Positions 7,973 to 16,954 of a DNA stretch of 64,000 bases are shown here, piece by piece (position 1 is the stretch's first letter; every line of letters starts with the position of its first letter). This DNA comes from Paenibacillus sp. USDA918EY. GTDB taxonomy: Bacteria > Bacillota > Bacilli > Paenibacillales > Paenibacillaceae. The notes beneath the pieces were generated by a model that saw only the letters and a list, made by a program, of their open reading frames with translations, did no database searches and was not told where the DNA came from. Made by a program: the position numbers and the translations under genes. The DNA is taken from contig NZ_WTWY01000001.1 of NCBI RefSeq assembly GCF_009870825.1, positions 372,001 to 436,000 of the forward strand, in the 5' to 3' direction.

Positions 7973-10117
7973 TCAATGGATCAGCTTGCTCTCTTTGGCC
8001 TTTTTGACAAGTCCGGCCGAAAGCTGGTTAATGGCGCCTTTGAGCGCCAAACCGACCACCAGCGTGACCGCCGCGTAGATGCACATGATCAGAAGGTCGT
8101 TGCGAACGATCGGCCAGATGATGCCGCCGACGGCTTCGCGCATCATGCTGATGCCGTACGTAAACGGCAGGAACGGATGGATCGCCCGGAAAAAGGGCGG
8201 CGTCGTCTGAATCGGGAAAGTGCCGCCGGAGCCGGCCAGCTGCAGCACGAGCAGCACGATCGCCAGCGCTTTGCCGACGTTGCCGAATACCGACACCAGC
8301 GTATACACCATAAGCATGAAGACGGCGCTGTTCACCAGGCCAAACAAAATGAACCACGGCTTATCCACCACATACGTTCCCAGGATGAACATATCGCCGG
8401 ACGTAACCAGAACGGATTGCAGCAGCGCGATTGTCAGAAAAGTGAAAAACCGGCCGAAATAGACCTCATAGTTTTTGTACGGATGATCCCCGTGAACCTC
8501 CGTCGTGATCAAGGACACGAGCAGCGTCGCTCCGACCCATAACGAAAGGGTGGAAAAAAACGGCGACATCGCCGATCCGTAATTCGGAATCGGATACAGC
8601 TTGTTTTCCTTCAGGACGACCGGTTCGGCAAAAAATTGGCTTTCCAGCTGGAAATTATTTTTCAGGAGCCCGATCACCTCCTGCAGGTTGCCTTTGCTTT
8701 CGAAATCCCTCATTTTATCGGCAAGCTCGGTAATCTTTTTCTCGACGGCGGGCAGTTCCTTTTTGATGACGGCCAGCCCTTGGGTTCCGACCGCCAATCC
8801 TTTGGATGCATCGCTCAAAATTTTCTTCACGTCCGGCACGCTTTTCAGCGCGTCGTTTAGCGTATTCCGTGCCTTTTCCGCCGTTTGACGCGCTTGGTTC
8901 AGCCCGCTGAGGATGGCCGGTTCGATTTCGCTGTCGTATCTGCCAAGGATATTGCCAAGCAGCTGCGAGGCGTCCCCGGATACTTGACTCAGCCGGTCGA
9001 CCAGATCGGAAGCGGGTTTTTCGCCTTTTTTTACGGCGCTGCTGATCGTGCTGACAAGCGTCTGCTGTTCCTTCATTTTATCCTGCACCTGTCTCAGCCG
9101 CGAGCTGACGAATCCAAGCTTGTTGCCCGTCACTTTGTTCAGCTGGTCGAACCAGGCGATGAGCTGGGATTGGACCTTGAGCCCGATATCCAGCCTCGAA
9201 GCCACATGATCGAGCATGTCGGTGACGACGGCCGGGTCTACGTTCGGGTCTTTCAAGGCGGAAGCAAGCTGCTGCGTCGCAATGGCGGTCTGCTGCAGGA
9301 GCAGCAGGTCTTGTTTGACGTTTGGGGCGATATTTTTGGCCGCTCCCGAAGCCTGGGTCAAAAAAGTATCCAGACCGGAAGCGAAACGTTGCCCTTTTTC
9401 CGCGATGTCGACGACGACCGGAAGATTGCTTTGCGCCTTTTTGACGAGCTGGTCGGTTTTTTGAACGTCATCGGCAGCGGTGTTGACGACGCGGTTGATT
9501 TCGGGGAAATCCTTTTCCAGCTTGAAGATCAGCGTCCTTACTCTTTCAATGGTGGGCAGTTGCTCCTGCAGCTCGATGCCCAGCTCGTTGAAGATTTTGA
9601 AAATCGTGCCGTTGGCGGTCTGGACAAAGTTTTTGCTGACTTCCTGAATGATGCCGCTCGCGCCCGACGACGCGATTTTGGGGGAAACGGCGTTTATCTT
9701 TTCGTTTACGTAATATAAAATTTCGGCTTTAATCGGCTGGTTGGAGAGCACGGTGGCGATCGTCGCCGAAAAGTTGTCCGGGATGACGATGCTCGCATAA
9801 TAATCCCCGTGCTTGACGCCTTTCATGGCATCCGCTTCGCTCACGAAGCGCCAGCCCAGCTTGTGATTGTCTTTCAAAGAGTTGATGATTTCGTTGCCGA
9901 GGTTGATCGGCTGGCCCCTTAGCGTCGTCCCTTTGTCGTTGTTGGCAACCGCGATCGCGATGTCGCCGGTGTTGCCGTAAGGATCCCAAGAGGCCTTGAT
10001 GTTAAACCACGCATACAAAGACGGCAGCATGGCCAATCCAAGAATGATGACCAGCGCTGCCCAATTGGTGACGATATTGCGGATATCCCTGCCGTAAATA
10101 AGTCCGATGTTTTTCAT
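7973..10117 (-). CDS. YhgE/Pip-family membrane protein
   Basis: 714 aa with the Pip layout. A single N-terminal TM (about residues 17-40, ALVIILGLAMLPSLYAWFNI) is followed by the family signature WDPYGNTGDIAIAVANNDKG. A long extracellular helical and coiled-coil region spans about 150-490, and five C-terminal ABC-2-like TM segments occupy about 520-705. B. subtilis YueB (phage SPP1 receptor) and lactococcal Pip (phage infection protein) share this architecture; others are type VII secretion components such as EsaA. No WXG100 or EssC-type gene is nearby, so a phage-receptor or transport role remains open. It lies convergent to the PadR gene. Confidence 0.88.
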   Translation of the reverse strand: MKNIGLIYGRDIRNIVTNWAALVIILGLAMLPSLYAWFNIKASWDPYGNTGDIAIAVANNDKGTTLRGQPINLGNEIINSLKDNHKLGWRFVSEADAMKGVKHGDYYASIVIPDNFSATIATVLSNQPIKAEILYYVNEKINAVSPKIASSGASGIIQEVSKNFVQTANGTIFKIFNELGIELQEQLPTIERVRTLIFKLEKDFPEINRVVNTAADDVQKTDQLVKKAQSNLPVVVDIAEKGQRFASGLDTFLTQASGAAKNIAPNVKQDLLLLQQTAIATQQLASALKDPNVDPAVVTDMLDHVASRLDIGLKVQSQLIAWFDQLNKVTGNKLGFVSSRLRQVQDKMKEQQTLVSTISSAVKKGEKPASDLVDRLSQVSGDASQLLGNILGRYDSEIEPAILSGLNQARQTAEKARNTLNDALKSVPDVKKILSDASKGLAVGTQGLAVIKKELPAVEKKITELADKMRDFESKGNLQEVIGLLKNNFQLESQFFAEPVVLKENKLYPIPNYGSAMSPFFSTLSLWVGATLLVSLITTEVHGDHPYKNYEVYFGRFFTFLTIALLQSVLVTSGDMFILGTYVVDKPWFILFGLVNSAVFMLMVYTLVSVFGNVGKALAIVLLVLQLAGSGGTFPIQTTPPFFRAIHPFLPFTYGISMMREAVGGIIWPIVRNDLLIMCIYAAVTLVVGLALKGAINQLSAGLVKKAKESKLIH

Positions 10118-10205
10118 GTCGCTTTTATACCTCGTCTATGAAACGGTTTTTGTTATTATTTGCTTTGTTGCGATATATTAACCGTTTATAGCGGCAATGA
10201 AAAGT

Positions 10206-10733
10206 TTACCAGTCCATCCTGCGGATCAGCGAGGTAATATGCGCCAGATGATGGCGTCCATGCCAAGCGTATAAGCCGAGATGACGGTCCAGCGTCGTTT
10301 TTCCATTGACCGGATGTACGAAGGACCGATGCCAATCGTCCTCTTTCATGTGCTTGAAAATAAGCGCCATGCGCGCGTGAACGCCGTCCAAAATTTTAAG
10401 CGAATGCTCGGGAGCCGGAGCGGTGGAATCCACAAGCTCGGCCCAAAGATTTTCTTCGTAGGGTTTGATCGTCGGTTCATCTTCGGTAAGCGCGAGCTTG
10501 ATGCGCAGCAGCGCGTTCATGTGGCTGTCGGCCAAATGATGCACCACCTGACGAACGCTCCACCCGCCCGGACGATAAGGCGTATCCAGCTGCTCATCCG
10601 TAAGCCCGGCCACGGCATCCCTGACCTGGCCCGGCAGCGCGCGAAGCTGATCGATCCAATAACTGCGTTCGGCAGGACTGATCGCGTCGGACGGCGCAAA
10701 TTCTCCGATAGGATAACGTAAATCCGAATTCAT
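10206..10733 (-). CDS. YfiT/BstA-like DinB-superfamily metal protein
   Basis: 175 aa four-helix-bundle protein of the DinB/YfiT group. The metal-binding histidines are visible: VVHHLADSHMN around residue 65, and YAWHGRHHLAHI near residues 155-165. The family N-terminus RYPIGEF matches B. subtilis YfiT, characterised as a bacillithiol transferase (BstA). A thiol-transferase or detoxification role is therefore likely. ATG 10733 follows GGGGAGGTACATGTT. No operon partner. Confidence 0.88.
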   Translation of the reverse strand: MNSDLRYPIGEFAPSDAISPAERSYWIDQLRALPGQVRDAVAGLTDEQLDTPYRPGGWSVRQVVHHLADSHMNALLRIKLALTEDEPTIKPYEENLWAELVDSTAPAPEHSLKILDGVHARMALIFKHMKEDDWHRSFVHPVNGKTTLDRHLGLYAWHGRHHLAHITSLIRRMDW

Positions 10734-10883
10734 AACATGTACCTCCCCAAATGGAATGTCTGATCCTTTTTCAACCTAAAGCCCCTCTATAATTACTATA
10801 TGTTGCTTTTGGCGTAAAACGATATTTTTCACAACTTTAACATAACACGGGGCCGATCGCAGCATTTTTTTGAAAGCTTGACC

Positions 10884-10908
10884 GAACGGTTCGTCTTTTT
10901 AAAGCGTA
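10884..10908 (+). promoter_or_regulatory. Possible ECF-type promoter of the sigma operon
   Basis: GAAC (10884-10887) and CGTA (10905-10908) with 17 bp between resemble Bacillus ECF promoters (AAC...CGTA). A TTGACC overlaps the same place. Suggests sigma autoregulation, unproven. Confidence 0.4.
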
Positions 10909-10938
10909 TAGTAAGCAAGAGACAAGGGGGAAGCGAAA

Positions 10939-11475
10939 TTGGGACTCCAGAACATATCCGAAGAGCAGGCCAGGCTGATCTACAACAGCTATTCGCCTTA
11001 TGTGTACGGCATCGCGTTGATGTTGACCCGGTCCGCCCCGATGGCTGACGACATCATGCAGGAGACGTTTTTGCGGGCGTTTCAGAAATACGACCAGTAC
11101 GATCCATCCAGACCGTTAAAACCGTGGTTGTACCGGATTGCCGTCAACTTTGCCAAAAGCGCCATGCGCCGGCAGAAATGGCTTTTCTTTCAGGCGGATC
11201 CGCCCGACATCGGTGACGAGTTTCTGGTGGAGGAATCGATGATGAAAAGCGAAAGCGAGCGGGAACTTTGGGAATCCGTCAACAAGCTTTCGGCCAAAAG
11301 AAAAGAAGTGATCATTTTGCATTATTATGCGGAGCTGTCGCTGCCCGAGGTGGCCGAAGCGCTCAATATTCCGGAAGGAACATGCAAGTCAAGGCTGCAT
11401 GAAGCGCTAAAGCAGCTAAGGCGAAGCCACGGTCCGGGTTGGCCCGGAGTCCGATGCAAGGAGGAAATGGAATGA
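10939..11475 (+). CDS. ECF RNA polymerase sigma factor
   Basis: 178 aa. Region 2 (residues about 10-75: YSPYVYGIALMLTRSAPMADDIMQETFLRAFQKYDQY, then KPWLYRIAVNFAKSAMRR) and region 4 (about 115-165: LSAKRKEVIILHYYAELSLPEVAEALNIPEGTCKSRLHEALKQLR) are complete. The TTG start has AAGGGGG 9 bp upstream. Its stop overlaps the start of the next gene (ATGA), a typical sigma/anti-sigma pair. The regulon is unknown; envelope stress is usual for such pairs. Confidence 0.93.
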   Translation: MGLQNISEEQARLIYNSYSPYVYGIALMLTRSAPMADDIMQETFLRAFQKYDQYDPSRPLKPWLYRIAVNFAKSAMRRQKWLFFQADPPDIGDEFLVEESMMKSESERELWESVNKLSAKRKEVIILHYYAELSLPEVAEALNIPEGTCKSRLHEALKQLRRSHGPGWPGVRCKEEME

Positions 11476-12854
11476 GCCCGAATACAAGCCCGCAGGATTT
11501 TGGACGTACCGAACAAGACAAAGCTTTGCGAAAACATGCGGAGGCAATACATAACAGCTGGAGGCATAAGCAACCCGCCGTATCTTTTGAAGAGGTGTGG
11601 GAACGGCACGTGTCGTCCGCAGAGCGTATCCGGAGGAAAGCAAAAAGCAGAAACCGGTGGAAGACGGCTGCTTCGGCCATGCTTGTGGTGATTCTGCTAG
11701 GGGGTGCTGCTTTTACCGCTTCCCCGGATGTCCGGGCGGCATTGTCCCGGTTTCCTTTTATGAAAATGCTGCTGGCAGACGGCGGGTTCGAGGAACAAGG
11801 CTTATCAAAAATCGAAAAAGAGGGACTTGGGGTACAGGTCAATACGTCCGTGACCGACCGCGATATCCGGTTTACGATGGATGAAGTTTTTTACGACGGG
11901 GTTCAAATCGTCCTGAATTACGACGTGGAATATTTGGACGACAAGAAAAAAATCGGAGACAAAGACGTGGCGGTGTACTACAGCCTGGAAATTGCCGGAG
12001 CCGAGCCGACGATGATGAGCACCCATAAATTTACGAAGCTGAACGACCACGCATTTATCGGAAGCACGCTCATCGATGCGTACCAGTATTTGGACGGGTA
12101 CAAATTGCGAATGAACATCTCCCGGATTGGCCAGGTTCAAGGCGACTGGTCCGTTATCGTGCCTTTATCGGTGGCGAAAACAAGTCCCGATACGAAAACC
12201 TTTTTTCCGAACAAAACCATCGAGGCAAACGGCAAGAAAAGAACGATCGAACGCATCACGTTTACGCCGGTATCGACGCAGCTTGCCATTCGCACCAGCG
12301 AATATAGAGAACATAAGGTTTCGTACAGGCTGCGGGACGATCTCCAAACCGATTTTGCAATGGCCGGAGGCAAGGGGGGAGAATATGATATTATCTACAA
12401 TTTCGGACCGCCCTCTGCCATCAATCCGCATCCAAAATACGTTGAAGTATTGATCAACGATCAACCGAGCAATGCGGAGCAGTTCGTTCAACGGGAGGAA
12501 ACGGCATCTTTAGCTCGCTCATTTCCGATCGTTCTGAAAGGCATGAACGGCGGGACGGTAACGATCACCCAAATGGAAGCCGGCGACGACGAAACGGTGC
12601 TGACTTACGAAGCGAGCGATGCCGAGAATCAAAATCCTGCCATGCTTCTTGTCGATTCTAAAGGGAAAGAACAGAGAGGCAGTGGACGGCCGGTAAGAAT
12701 ATCAAAAGAGCGGTTCATATTTCAAATCAAGTTCCCTAAACCGGATGGAGGATCCTTTCAGCAAATCAAGATGATAACGTACGACAACAAACCCGGGTAT
12801 AAACCCAAACCGCCGACTGTCATTAGAGTCCCGCTGGACTGGTCCAAGCCATAA
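11472..12854 (+). CDS. DUF4179-type membrane protein, putative anti-sigma factor
   Basis: 460 aa from ATG 11472, preceded by AAGGAGG and overlapping the sigma stop by 4 bp; an open extension upstream to 11439 has no ribosome site. Layout: cytosolic N-terminus (about 1-65, with SFEEVWERHV), one TM segment (about 72-92, AASAMLVVILLGGAAFTASP), then the DUF4179 domain (KIEKEGLGVQVNTSVTDRDIRFTMDEVFYD...) and a large extracytoplasmic beta-rich region. Proteins of this shape next to ECF factors act as membrane anti-sigma factors or sensors. A classical HxxxCxxC zinc motif is not visible in the N-terminus. Confidence 0.85.
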   Translation: MSPNTSPQDFGRTEQDKALRKHAEAIHNSWRHKQPAVSFEEVWERHVSSAERIRRKAKSRNRWKTAASAMLVVILLGGAAFTASPDVRAALSRFPFMKMLLADGGFEEQGLSKIEKEGLGVQVNTSVTDRDIRFTMDEVFYDGVQIVLNYDVEYLDDKKKIGDKDVAVYYSLEIAGAEPTMMSTHKFTKLNDHAFIGSTLIDAYQYLDGYKLRMNISRIGQVQGDWSVIVPLSVAKTSPDTKTFFPNKTIEANGKKRTIERITFTPVSTQLAIRTSEYREHKVSYRLRDDLQTDFAMAGGKGGEYDIIYNFGPPSAINPHPKYVEVLINDQPSNAEQFVQREETASLARSFPIVLKGMNGGTVTITQMEAGDDETVLTYEASDAENQNPAMLLVDSKGKEQRGSGRPVRISKERFIFQIKFPKPDGGSFQQIKMITYDNKPGYKPKPPTVIRVPLDWSKP

Positions 12855-12868
12855 GTACGTTTTAATTG

Positions 12869-12918
12869 AAAAAAGGCATGGTACTATTCCGCGAAACGGA
12901 AATACCATGTCCTTTTTT
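12869..12918 (+). terminator. Terminator of the sigma operon (bidirectional)
   Basis: Long hairpin with arms AAAAAAGGcATGGTA and TACCATgtCCTTTTTT around TTCCG-CGAAA-CGGAA. It has T runs on both strands and lies between the convergent sigma operon and the deacetylase gene. Confidence 0.85.
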
Positions 12919-12959
12919 GAATGGCGAAGTACATATTCCGTGTGGCTGGCGACGTTAAT

Positions 12960-13703
12960 TTAGGGGATGTTGTATTGCGCCAGCTCGGACACGGTAACGA
13001 AACGGTAGCCTCTTTTTTTCAGCTCGGGCAAAATTTCCTTCAGCGCGTCAATCGTCTGCGATTTTCCTTCGACATGGTCATGCATAAGCACGATATCTCC
13101 GTTGCGGGCATTGCCCAGCACCTTGTTCACGATTTTGCGCACGCCCGGGCGATGCCAGTCCCAAGTATCCTGATGCCAGGACCACATGACGACCAAATAA
13201 CCTTCTTTTTTGCAGGTATCGACCAAGCGCTCGCTGTAGTAGCCCCCCGGCGGGCGAAACAGATAAGACCGTTTTCCGGTTGCTTTGAAAATCGCCTCCT
13301 GGGTTCGGCGAAGCTGGCTGGCGATCGTTTCCACGGAGCTGCCGCGGTTAAAATAGGCATGGTCGTAGGTATGGTTTCCAAGCTCATGCCCTTCGGCCAC
13401 CTCTCTCCGCGCCAGTTCGGGGTGTTTTTCCACCTGCTTGCCGACGACGAAAAAGGTCGCTTTGGCATCGTATTGCTTGAGCAAATCCAAAATATGCGTC
13501 GTTTCCTCCGGATCCGGGCCATCGTCGAAGGTGAGGGCGATGACCTTCTCCCTGTTCGGAATTTCCCAAATGACGTCCCCGCGCTGCTCGTAATATTCCC
13601 GCCCTTTGCTTCCGGAAGGGGCTGCGGCAGCGGGAGTCAGGATGCCCGTCGCGAACACCGCGGCGCATGCGGTCAGCAAAACCCGCCGTATGTAAATTTG
13701 CAT
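12960..13703 (-). CDS. Secreted polysaccharide (peptidoglycan/chitin-type) deacetylase
   Basis: 247 aa. The signal peptide (about 1-28, RRVLLTACAAVFATGILTPAAAAP) is followed by a NodB domain with all five motifs: TFDDGPD (catalytic and metal Asp), GNHTYDH (two metal His), RPPGGYY, the WSWHQDTWDW region and LMHDH. It is a carbohydrate esterase 4 enzyme that removes N-acetyl groups from peptidoglycan or chitin-like glycans outside the membrane. It stands alone, convergent with the sigma operon. Confidence 0.92.
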   Translation of the reverse strand: MQIYIRRVLLTACAAVFATGILTPAAAAPSGSKGREYYEQRGDVIWEIPNREKVIALTFDDGPDPEETTHILDLLKQYDAKATFFVVGKQVEKHPELARREVAEGHELGNHTYDHAYFNRGSSVETIASQLRRTQEAIFKATGKRSYLFRPPGGYYSERLVDTCKKEGYLVVMWSWHQDTWDWHRPGVRKIVNKVLGNARNGDIVLMHDHVEGKSQTIDALKEILPELKKRGYRFVTVSELAQYNIP

Positions 13704-13863
13704 GGTTTCAACCCCTCCATTATATTGGCTTTCATGACCCGTCCGTAAAGTCCGTAGCTAGTATGCGACAGGGGATAAGTAAACATACATGGCCCATCGG
13801 GGTCAGGCATTTTTCCCGGCTTCATGCTACAATGTTCTGAAAAAGCCTGTTTGGGAGGGCGTT

Positions 13864-14700
13864 ATGTCTTATACGCAAATCAAATGGATGATCCTGATCG
13901 TTCCGACGCTGACGGTCGGGTTGTGGGAATATGTGCGCCATACGCTGTTAATGCCGTATTTGTCGATGGAAGCGGGGAATTTTATGACCCCGGTCATCAT
14001 ATTTTTGATCAGCGTGACGCTGCTCAGCCAGCTTTTTCACCGGCTTGAGCAGGTGCAGGAAGAGCTGAACAAGGAACGCGCGGAAAATGCCGCCTTGGCC
14101 GCCCGCGATCTGCTGGCCCGGGAGCTGCATGACGGCATCGCGCAGTCGCTGTTTCTGTTGTCGGTCAAAATGGACCGGGCGGAGGCCCGGCAGCAAGGGT
14201 TGGCCGCTCAGGCCGAATTCAAAGAGATGCGCAAGCTGGTGCACGAGGTGAACCGCTACGTGAGACAAGCCATCGCCAATCTGCGTTTTCAAGCGAATGC
14301 GGACGAGAAGGAAATCGAGGATTCCATGAGATCGCGGATCGAACATACGGCAAAAGAAACGTTCATTCATCCTTCGATCCGGTGGGACATTCCGGACCAG
14401 GCGTTTACCGCCAAGGAAAAAGTGGAGCTGCTCGCCTGCATCCGCGAAGCGCTGCTGAACGTCCGAAAGCACGCCCATGCGGATTTGGTGACGGTGACCG
14501 GCAGCGGAGACGCGTTGGCTTGGGTGGTGCGGATCGACGATAACGGAAAAGGAATGATCCTCGACCCGCTTCAAATGAAAGACAGGTACGGGCTGCGGAT
14601 CATGAAGGAACGGGCGCAGGAGCTGGAATGGCAGGTCGATTTTATTCCGCTTTCCAAGGGAAGCCGGGTCGAAATTAGAAAAGGGGCTGAGAAACCATGA
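13864..14700 (+). CDS. NarL-type sensor histidine kinase (HisKA_3)
   Basis: About 278 aa from ATG 13864 (GGGAGGGCGTT upstream). Two TM segments (about 8-28 and 42-60) leave almost no extracellular loop. A coiled coil follows, then the phospho-acceptor motif LARELHDGIAQSLFLL (His near residue 92) and a C-terminal HATPase with DDNGKGM and YGLRIMKERA. The short loop fits intramembrane-sensing kinases of the LiaS/DesK kind. Its stop overlaps the next start by 4 bp (ATGA). Confidence 0.9.
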   Translation: MSYTQIKWMILIVPTLTVGLWEYVRHTLLMPYLSMEAGNFMTPVIIFLISVTLLSQLFHRLEQVQEELNKERAENAALAARDLLARELHDGIAQSLFLLSVKMDRAEARQQGLAAQAEFKEMRKLVHEVNRYVRQAIANLRFQANADEKEIEDSMRSRIEHTAKETFIHPSIRWDIPDQAFTAKEKVELLACIREALLNVRKHAHADLVTVTGSGDALAWVVRIDDNGKGMILDPLQMKDRYGLRIMKERAQELEWQVDFIPLSKGSRVEIRKGAEKP

Positions 14701-15374
14701 GCTCGTATCGCGTTTTGATCGCGGACGATTCCGCCCACGCGCGCGAGGCGGTGAACGAAATTTTGTCCGCGGACGATTCGTTTGAAGTGGTAGGGCTGGC
14801 GACAAGCGGGGAAGAGGCGGTTTTGATGACCGAAACCCTGATGCCGGATCTCATTCTGATGGACATTCAAATGCAGGGCATCGGCGGGCTGGAAGCGACG
14901 CGGCAGATCAAGCTGCAGTTTCCGTACGTCAAAATCGTCATCATTACCGTCTCCGACGACGCTTCGCATCTGTTCGAGGCGCTGAAGCAGGGGGCGCAAG
15001 GCTATCTGCTCAAAAATTTATCGCCATCCACCTGGATCGAATATTTGCATGCGATCATGAGCGATGAGGCCCCGCTCAGCCGCGAGCTGGCGACGCAAAT
15101 TTTGCGGGAATTTCCTTTGACGGCAAGAAACCCGGAGTACCATGAGACGCTGACCAACAGGGAACGCGAAATTTTGAACTGGGTCGCCTCGGGGCTGACG
15201 AACAAGGAGATCGCGGCGGAGCTGCATATATCGGACCAGACGGTAAAAAACCATTTGAAAAACATATTGCAGAAGCTGCATTTGGAAAACCGCGTTCAGC
15301 TGACGCGTTATGCGATCGAAAAGGGGCTCGTCGGCCGCAAGCCGGGGCTTTTCAACAAACTGTGGAAGGAATAA
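14697..15374 (+). CDS. NarL/LuxR-type response regulator
   Basis: 225 aa. The receiver domain (about 5-120) has the acid pair in VLIADDSAHARE, the phospho-acceptor in DLILMDIQMQGIGG and the conserved Lys in GYLLKNL. The LuxR HTH (about 150-210) reads LTNREREILNWVASGLTNKEIAAELHISDQTVKNHLKNILQKL. It pairs with the overlapping kinase. No obvious target is adjacent; the potassium channel gene downstream is convergent. Confidence 0.93.
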   Translation: MSSYRVLIADDSAHAREAVNEILSADDSFEVVGLATSGEEAVLMTETLMPDLILMDIQMQGIGGLEATRQIKLQFPYVKIVIITVSDDASHLFEALKQGAQGYLLKNLSPSTWIEYLHAIMSDEAPLSRELATQILREFPLTARNPEYHETLTNREREILNWVASGLTNKEIAAELHISDQTVKNHLKNILQKLHLENRVQLTRYAIEKGLVGRKPGLFNKLWKE

Positions 15375-15401
15375 ACGCAAAGGGCCGGGAGGTCCGGGAG
15401 C

Positions 15402-15437
15402 AAAAAAGATGGAGGGCGTTTGCCTTCCATCTTTTTT
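15402..15437 (+). terminator. Terminator of the kinase-regulator operon
   Basis: AAAAAAGATGGA (15402-15413) pairs with TCCATCTTTTTT (15426-15437), 28 bp after the regulator's stop. Confidence 0.85.
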
Positions 15438-15472
15438 ACGACCCGGCGCGGATCAACAAGGGGAGCCGCAGC

Positions 15473-15512
15473 AAAAAATCCGGCAGCCGAAAAGCGGTCT
15501 GCCGGATTTTTT
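15473..15512 (-). terminator. Terminator of the ktrB-like gene
   Basis: AAAAAATCCGGCAG (15473-15486) pairs with CTGCCGGATTTTTT (15499-15512). A symmetric hairpin working on both strands, 26 bp past the channel gene's stop. Confidence 0.85.
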
Positions 15513-15537
15513 ATGAAATAAACGGTTGTCTCTTTCG

Positions 15538-16851
15538 TCAGCCGATGATGATCTGTCCTTCGGGATAATTGTACAAATCTTTTTTGCGCTCGCGCGATAA
15601 CGCATAGATCAGCGTTAACGGTCCGATCCGCCCGAAGAACATCAGACAGACGATCCATACTTTGCCGAGCGGGGACAGATGTGTCGTCATCCCCATGGAC
15701 AACCCGGTCGTCCCGAAGGCGGAGGTGGATTCGAACAGGATGGTCAGGAAATCCTGATGCTCCGTAACGGACAGCAGCATGGAAAACAAAATGATCAGGA
15801 GCAGCGACAGCAGCGTCAGCGTAATCGCTTTGTATACGACGTCCTTGGCGATCCGTTTCCGGAACAAAATGACGTCCGGGCGTCCCCGCATCATGGCGTG
15901 CACCGCTCCGAGCAGCAGCACGAAGGTCGTGATTTTGATCCCCCCGCCCGTGGAGCCCGGCGCGGCCCCCGCAAACATAAGCAGGATCAGCATGAACTGC
16001 GTCGATTGACGAAGCGAGCCGACATCGAGCGTGGCGACGCCGCCGGATCGGGTCGTCACCGACTGGAACAGCGAAGCGAGAAATTTGCCCCCGGCATGCA
16101 GCGGTTTAAGGGTGTTCGGGTTGCTGAACTCCATCACGAAAATGACCACGGTGCCGATGACGATCAGGCAGGCCGTCGCGGTCAGGACGACTTTGCTGTG
16201 CAGCGAAATTTTGCGCGCCGACGGAAATTCGATCAGGTCCGAAAGCACGATAAAACCGATGCCCCCGAGGAAAATAAGGACCATCATCACGATGTTGATA
16301 AAAGGATCGTTGACGAACGGGGCCATGCCGCTAAACGGTCCGTTGACCGTGCCCATCAAGTCGAATCCGGCGTTGTTGAACATGGAGACGCTGTGGAATA
16401 CACCGAAATAAGCCGCTTTTCCCAAAGGGAGATGCAGCGAAAAGAAAAAATGAATTCCGAGCAGCAGCGCTCCGGCCAATTCCACGAGCACGGAATACAT
16501 GATGACCTTTTTGACGAGACGAACGACGCCGTCGATCGTTCCGTGGTTCAGCGCTTCCTGCAAAATGAGCCGTTCGCGCAGGGAGATCCGCTTGTTCAGC
16601 GCCAACGCGATGATCGTCGCCATCGTCATGAAGCCGATCCCGCCGACCTGGACCAAAACGATCATGACGATTTGGCCGAATAAGGAAAAGGCCGTCCCGG
16701 AATCCACGACGGTAAGCCCGGTTACGCATGTGGCGGAGGTCGCCGTGAATAAGGCGTTCAGGAACGGGATCCGTTCGCCGGTTGCCGAAGAAAAAGGCAA
16801 AGACAGCAGGAACGTCCCGATCGTAATGATGAGCAGGAAGCCGATCACCAA
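15538..16851 (-). CDS. ktrB: KtrB/TrkH-family potassium channel subunit
   Basis: 437 aa intact frame with eight to ten TM segments and four pore loops that keep their selectivity glycines: TCVTGLTVVD, NNAGFDLMG, TRSGGVATLD and FGTTGLSMG. It ends in a KtrB-like FGRIGPLTLIYALS...NYPEGQIIIG tail. It mediates K+ (Na+-coupled) uptake with a KtrA/TrkA RCK partner, which is not in this window. The frame-consistent start is GTG 16851 or TTG 16854, inside the first TM segment's entry, which is too late. The missing N-terminal 25-30 residues are found upstream in another frame, separated by a run of seven A (see the next entry). Confidence 0.9.
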   Translation of the reverse strand: MVIGFLLIITIGTFLLSLPFSSATGERIPFLNALFTATSATCVTGLTVVDSGTAFSLFGQIVMIVLVQVGGIGFMTMATIIALALNKRISLRERLILQEALNHGTIDGVVRLVKKVIMYSVLVELAGALLLGIHFFFSLHLPLGKAAYFGVFHSVSMFNNAGFDLMGTVNGPFSGMAPFVNDPFINIVMMVLIFLGGIGFIVLSDLIEFPSARKISLHSKVVLTATACLIVIGTVVIFVMEFSNPNTLKPLHAGGKFLASLFQSVTTRSGGVATLDVGSLRQSTQFMLILLMFAGAAPGSTGGGIKITTFVLLLGAVHAMMRGRPDVILFRKRIAKDVVYKAITLTLLSLLLIILFSMLLSVTEHQDFLTILFESTSAFGTTGLSMGMTTHLSPLGKVWIVCLMFFGRIGPLTLIYALSRERKKDLYNYPEGQIIIG

Positions 16852-16927
16852 TATTTTGGGAGGCGTCAGCAGGTTTTTCGTTATTTTTTTCGAGCGAATG
16901 GATGGAATGATACGTCACCTTCTTCAA
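16852..16927 (-). other. Out-of-frame N-terminus of the ktrB-like gene
   Basis: TTG 16927 has AGAAGGA 9 bp upstream and would encode MKKVTYHSIHSLEK before running out of frame at a seven-base A run (plus-strand T run 16884-16890). Removing one A joins it to ITKNLLTPPKILVIGF, which matches the normal KtrB start (..TPPQVLAIGF in B. subtilis, from memory). Either an assembly or sequencing error or a true 1-nt insertion. Confidence 0.7.
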
Positions 16928-16954
16928 GCAAAACGTTCCTTCTATTGTACCCTA

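Noticed and set aside
8885..9718. 277-codon open frame opposite the YhgE gene
   Set aside because: Shadow of the coiled-coil region of YhgE, with no ribosome site or family.
12921..13748. 275-codon open frame on the plus strand
   Set aside because: Antisense of the polysaccharide deacetylase, which has all catalytic motifs and a signal peptide.
15679..16683. 334-codon open frame opposite the potassium channel gene
   Set aside because: Low-complexity Asp/Arg/His/Gln protein, antisense shadow of the KtrB-like gene.
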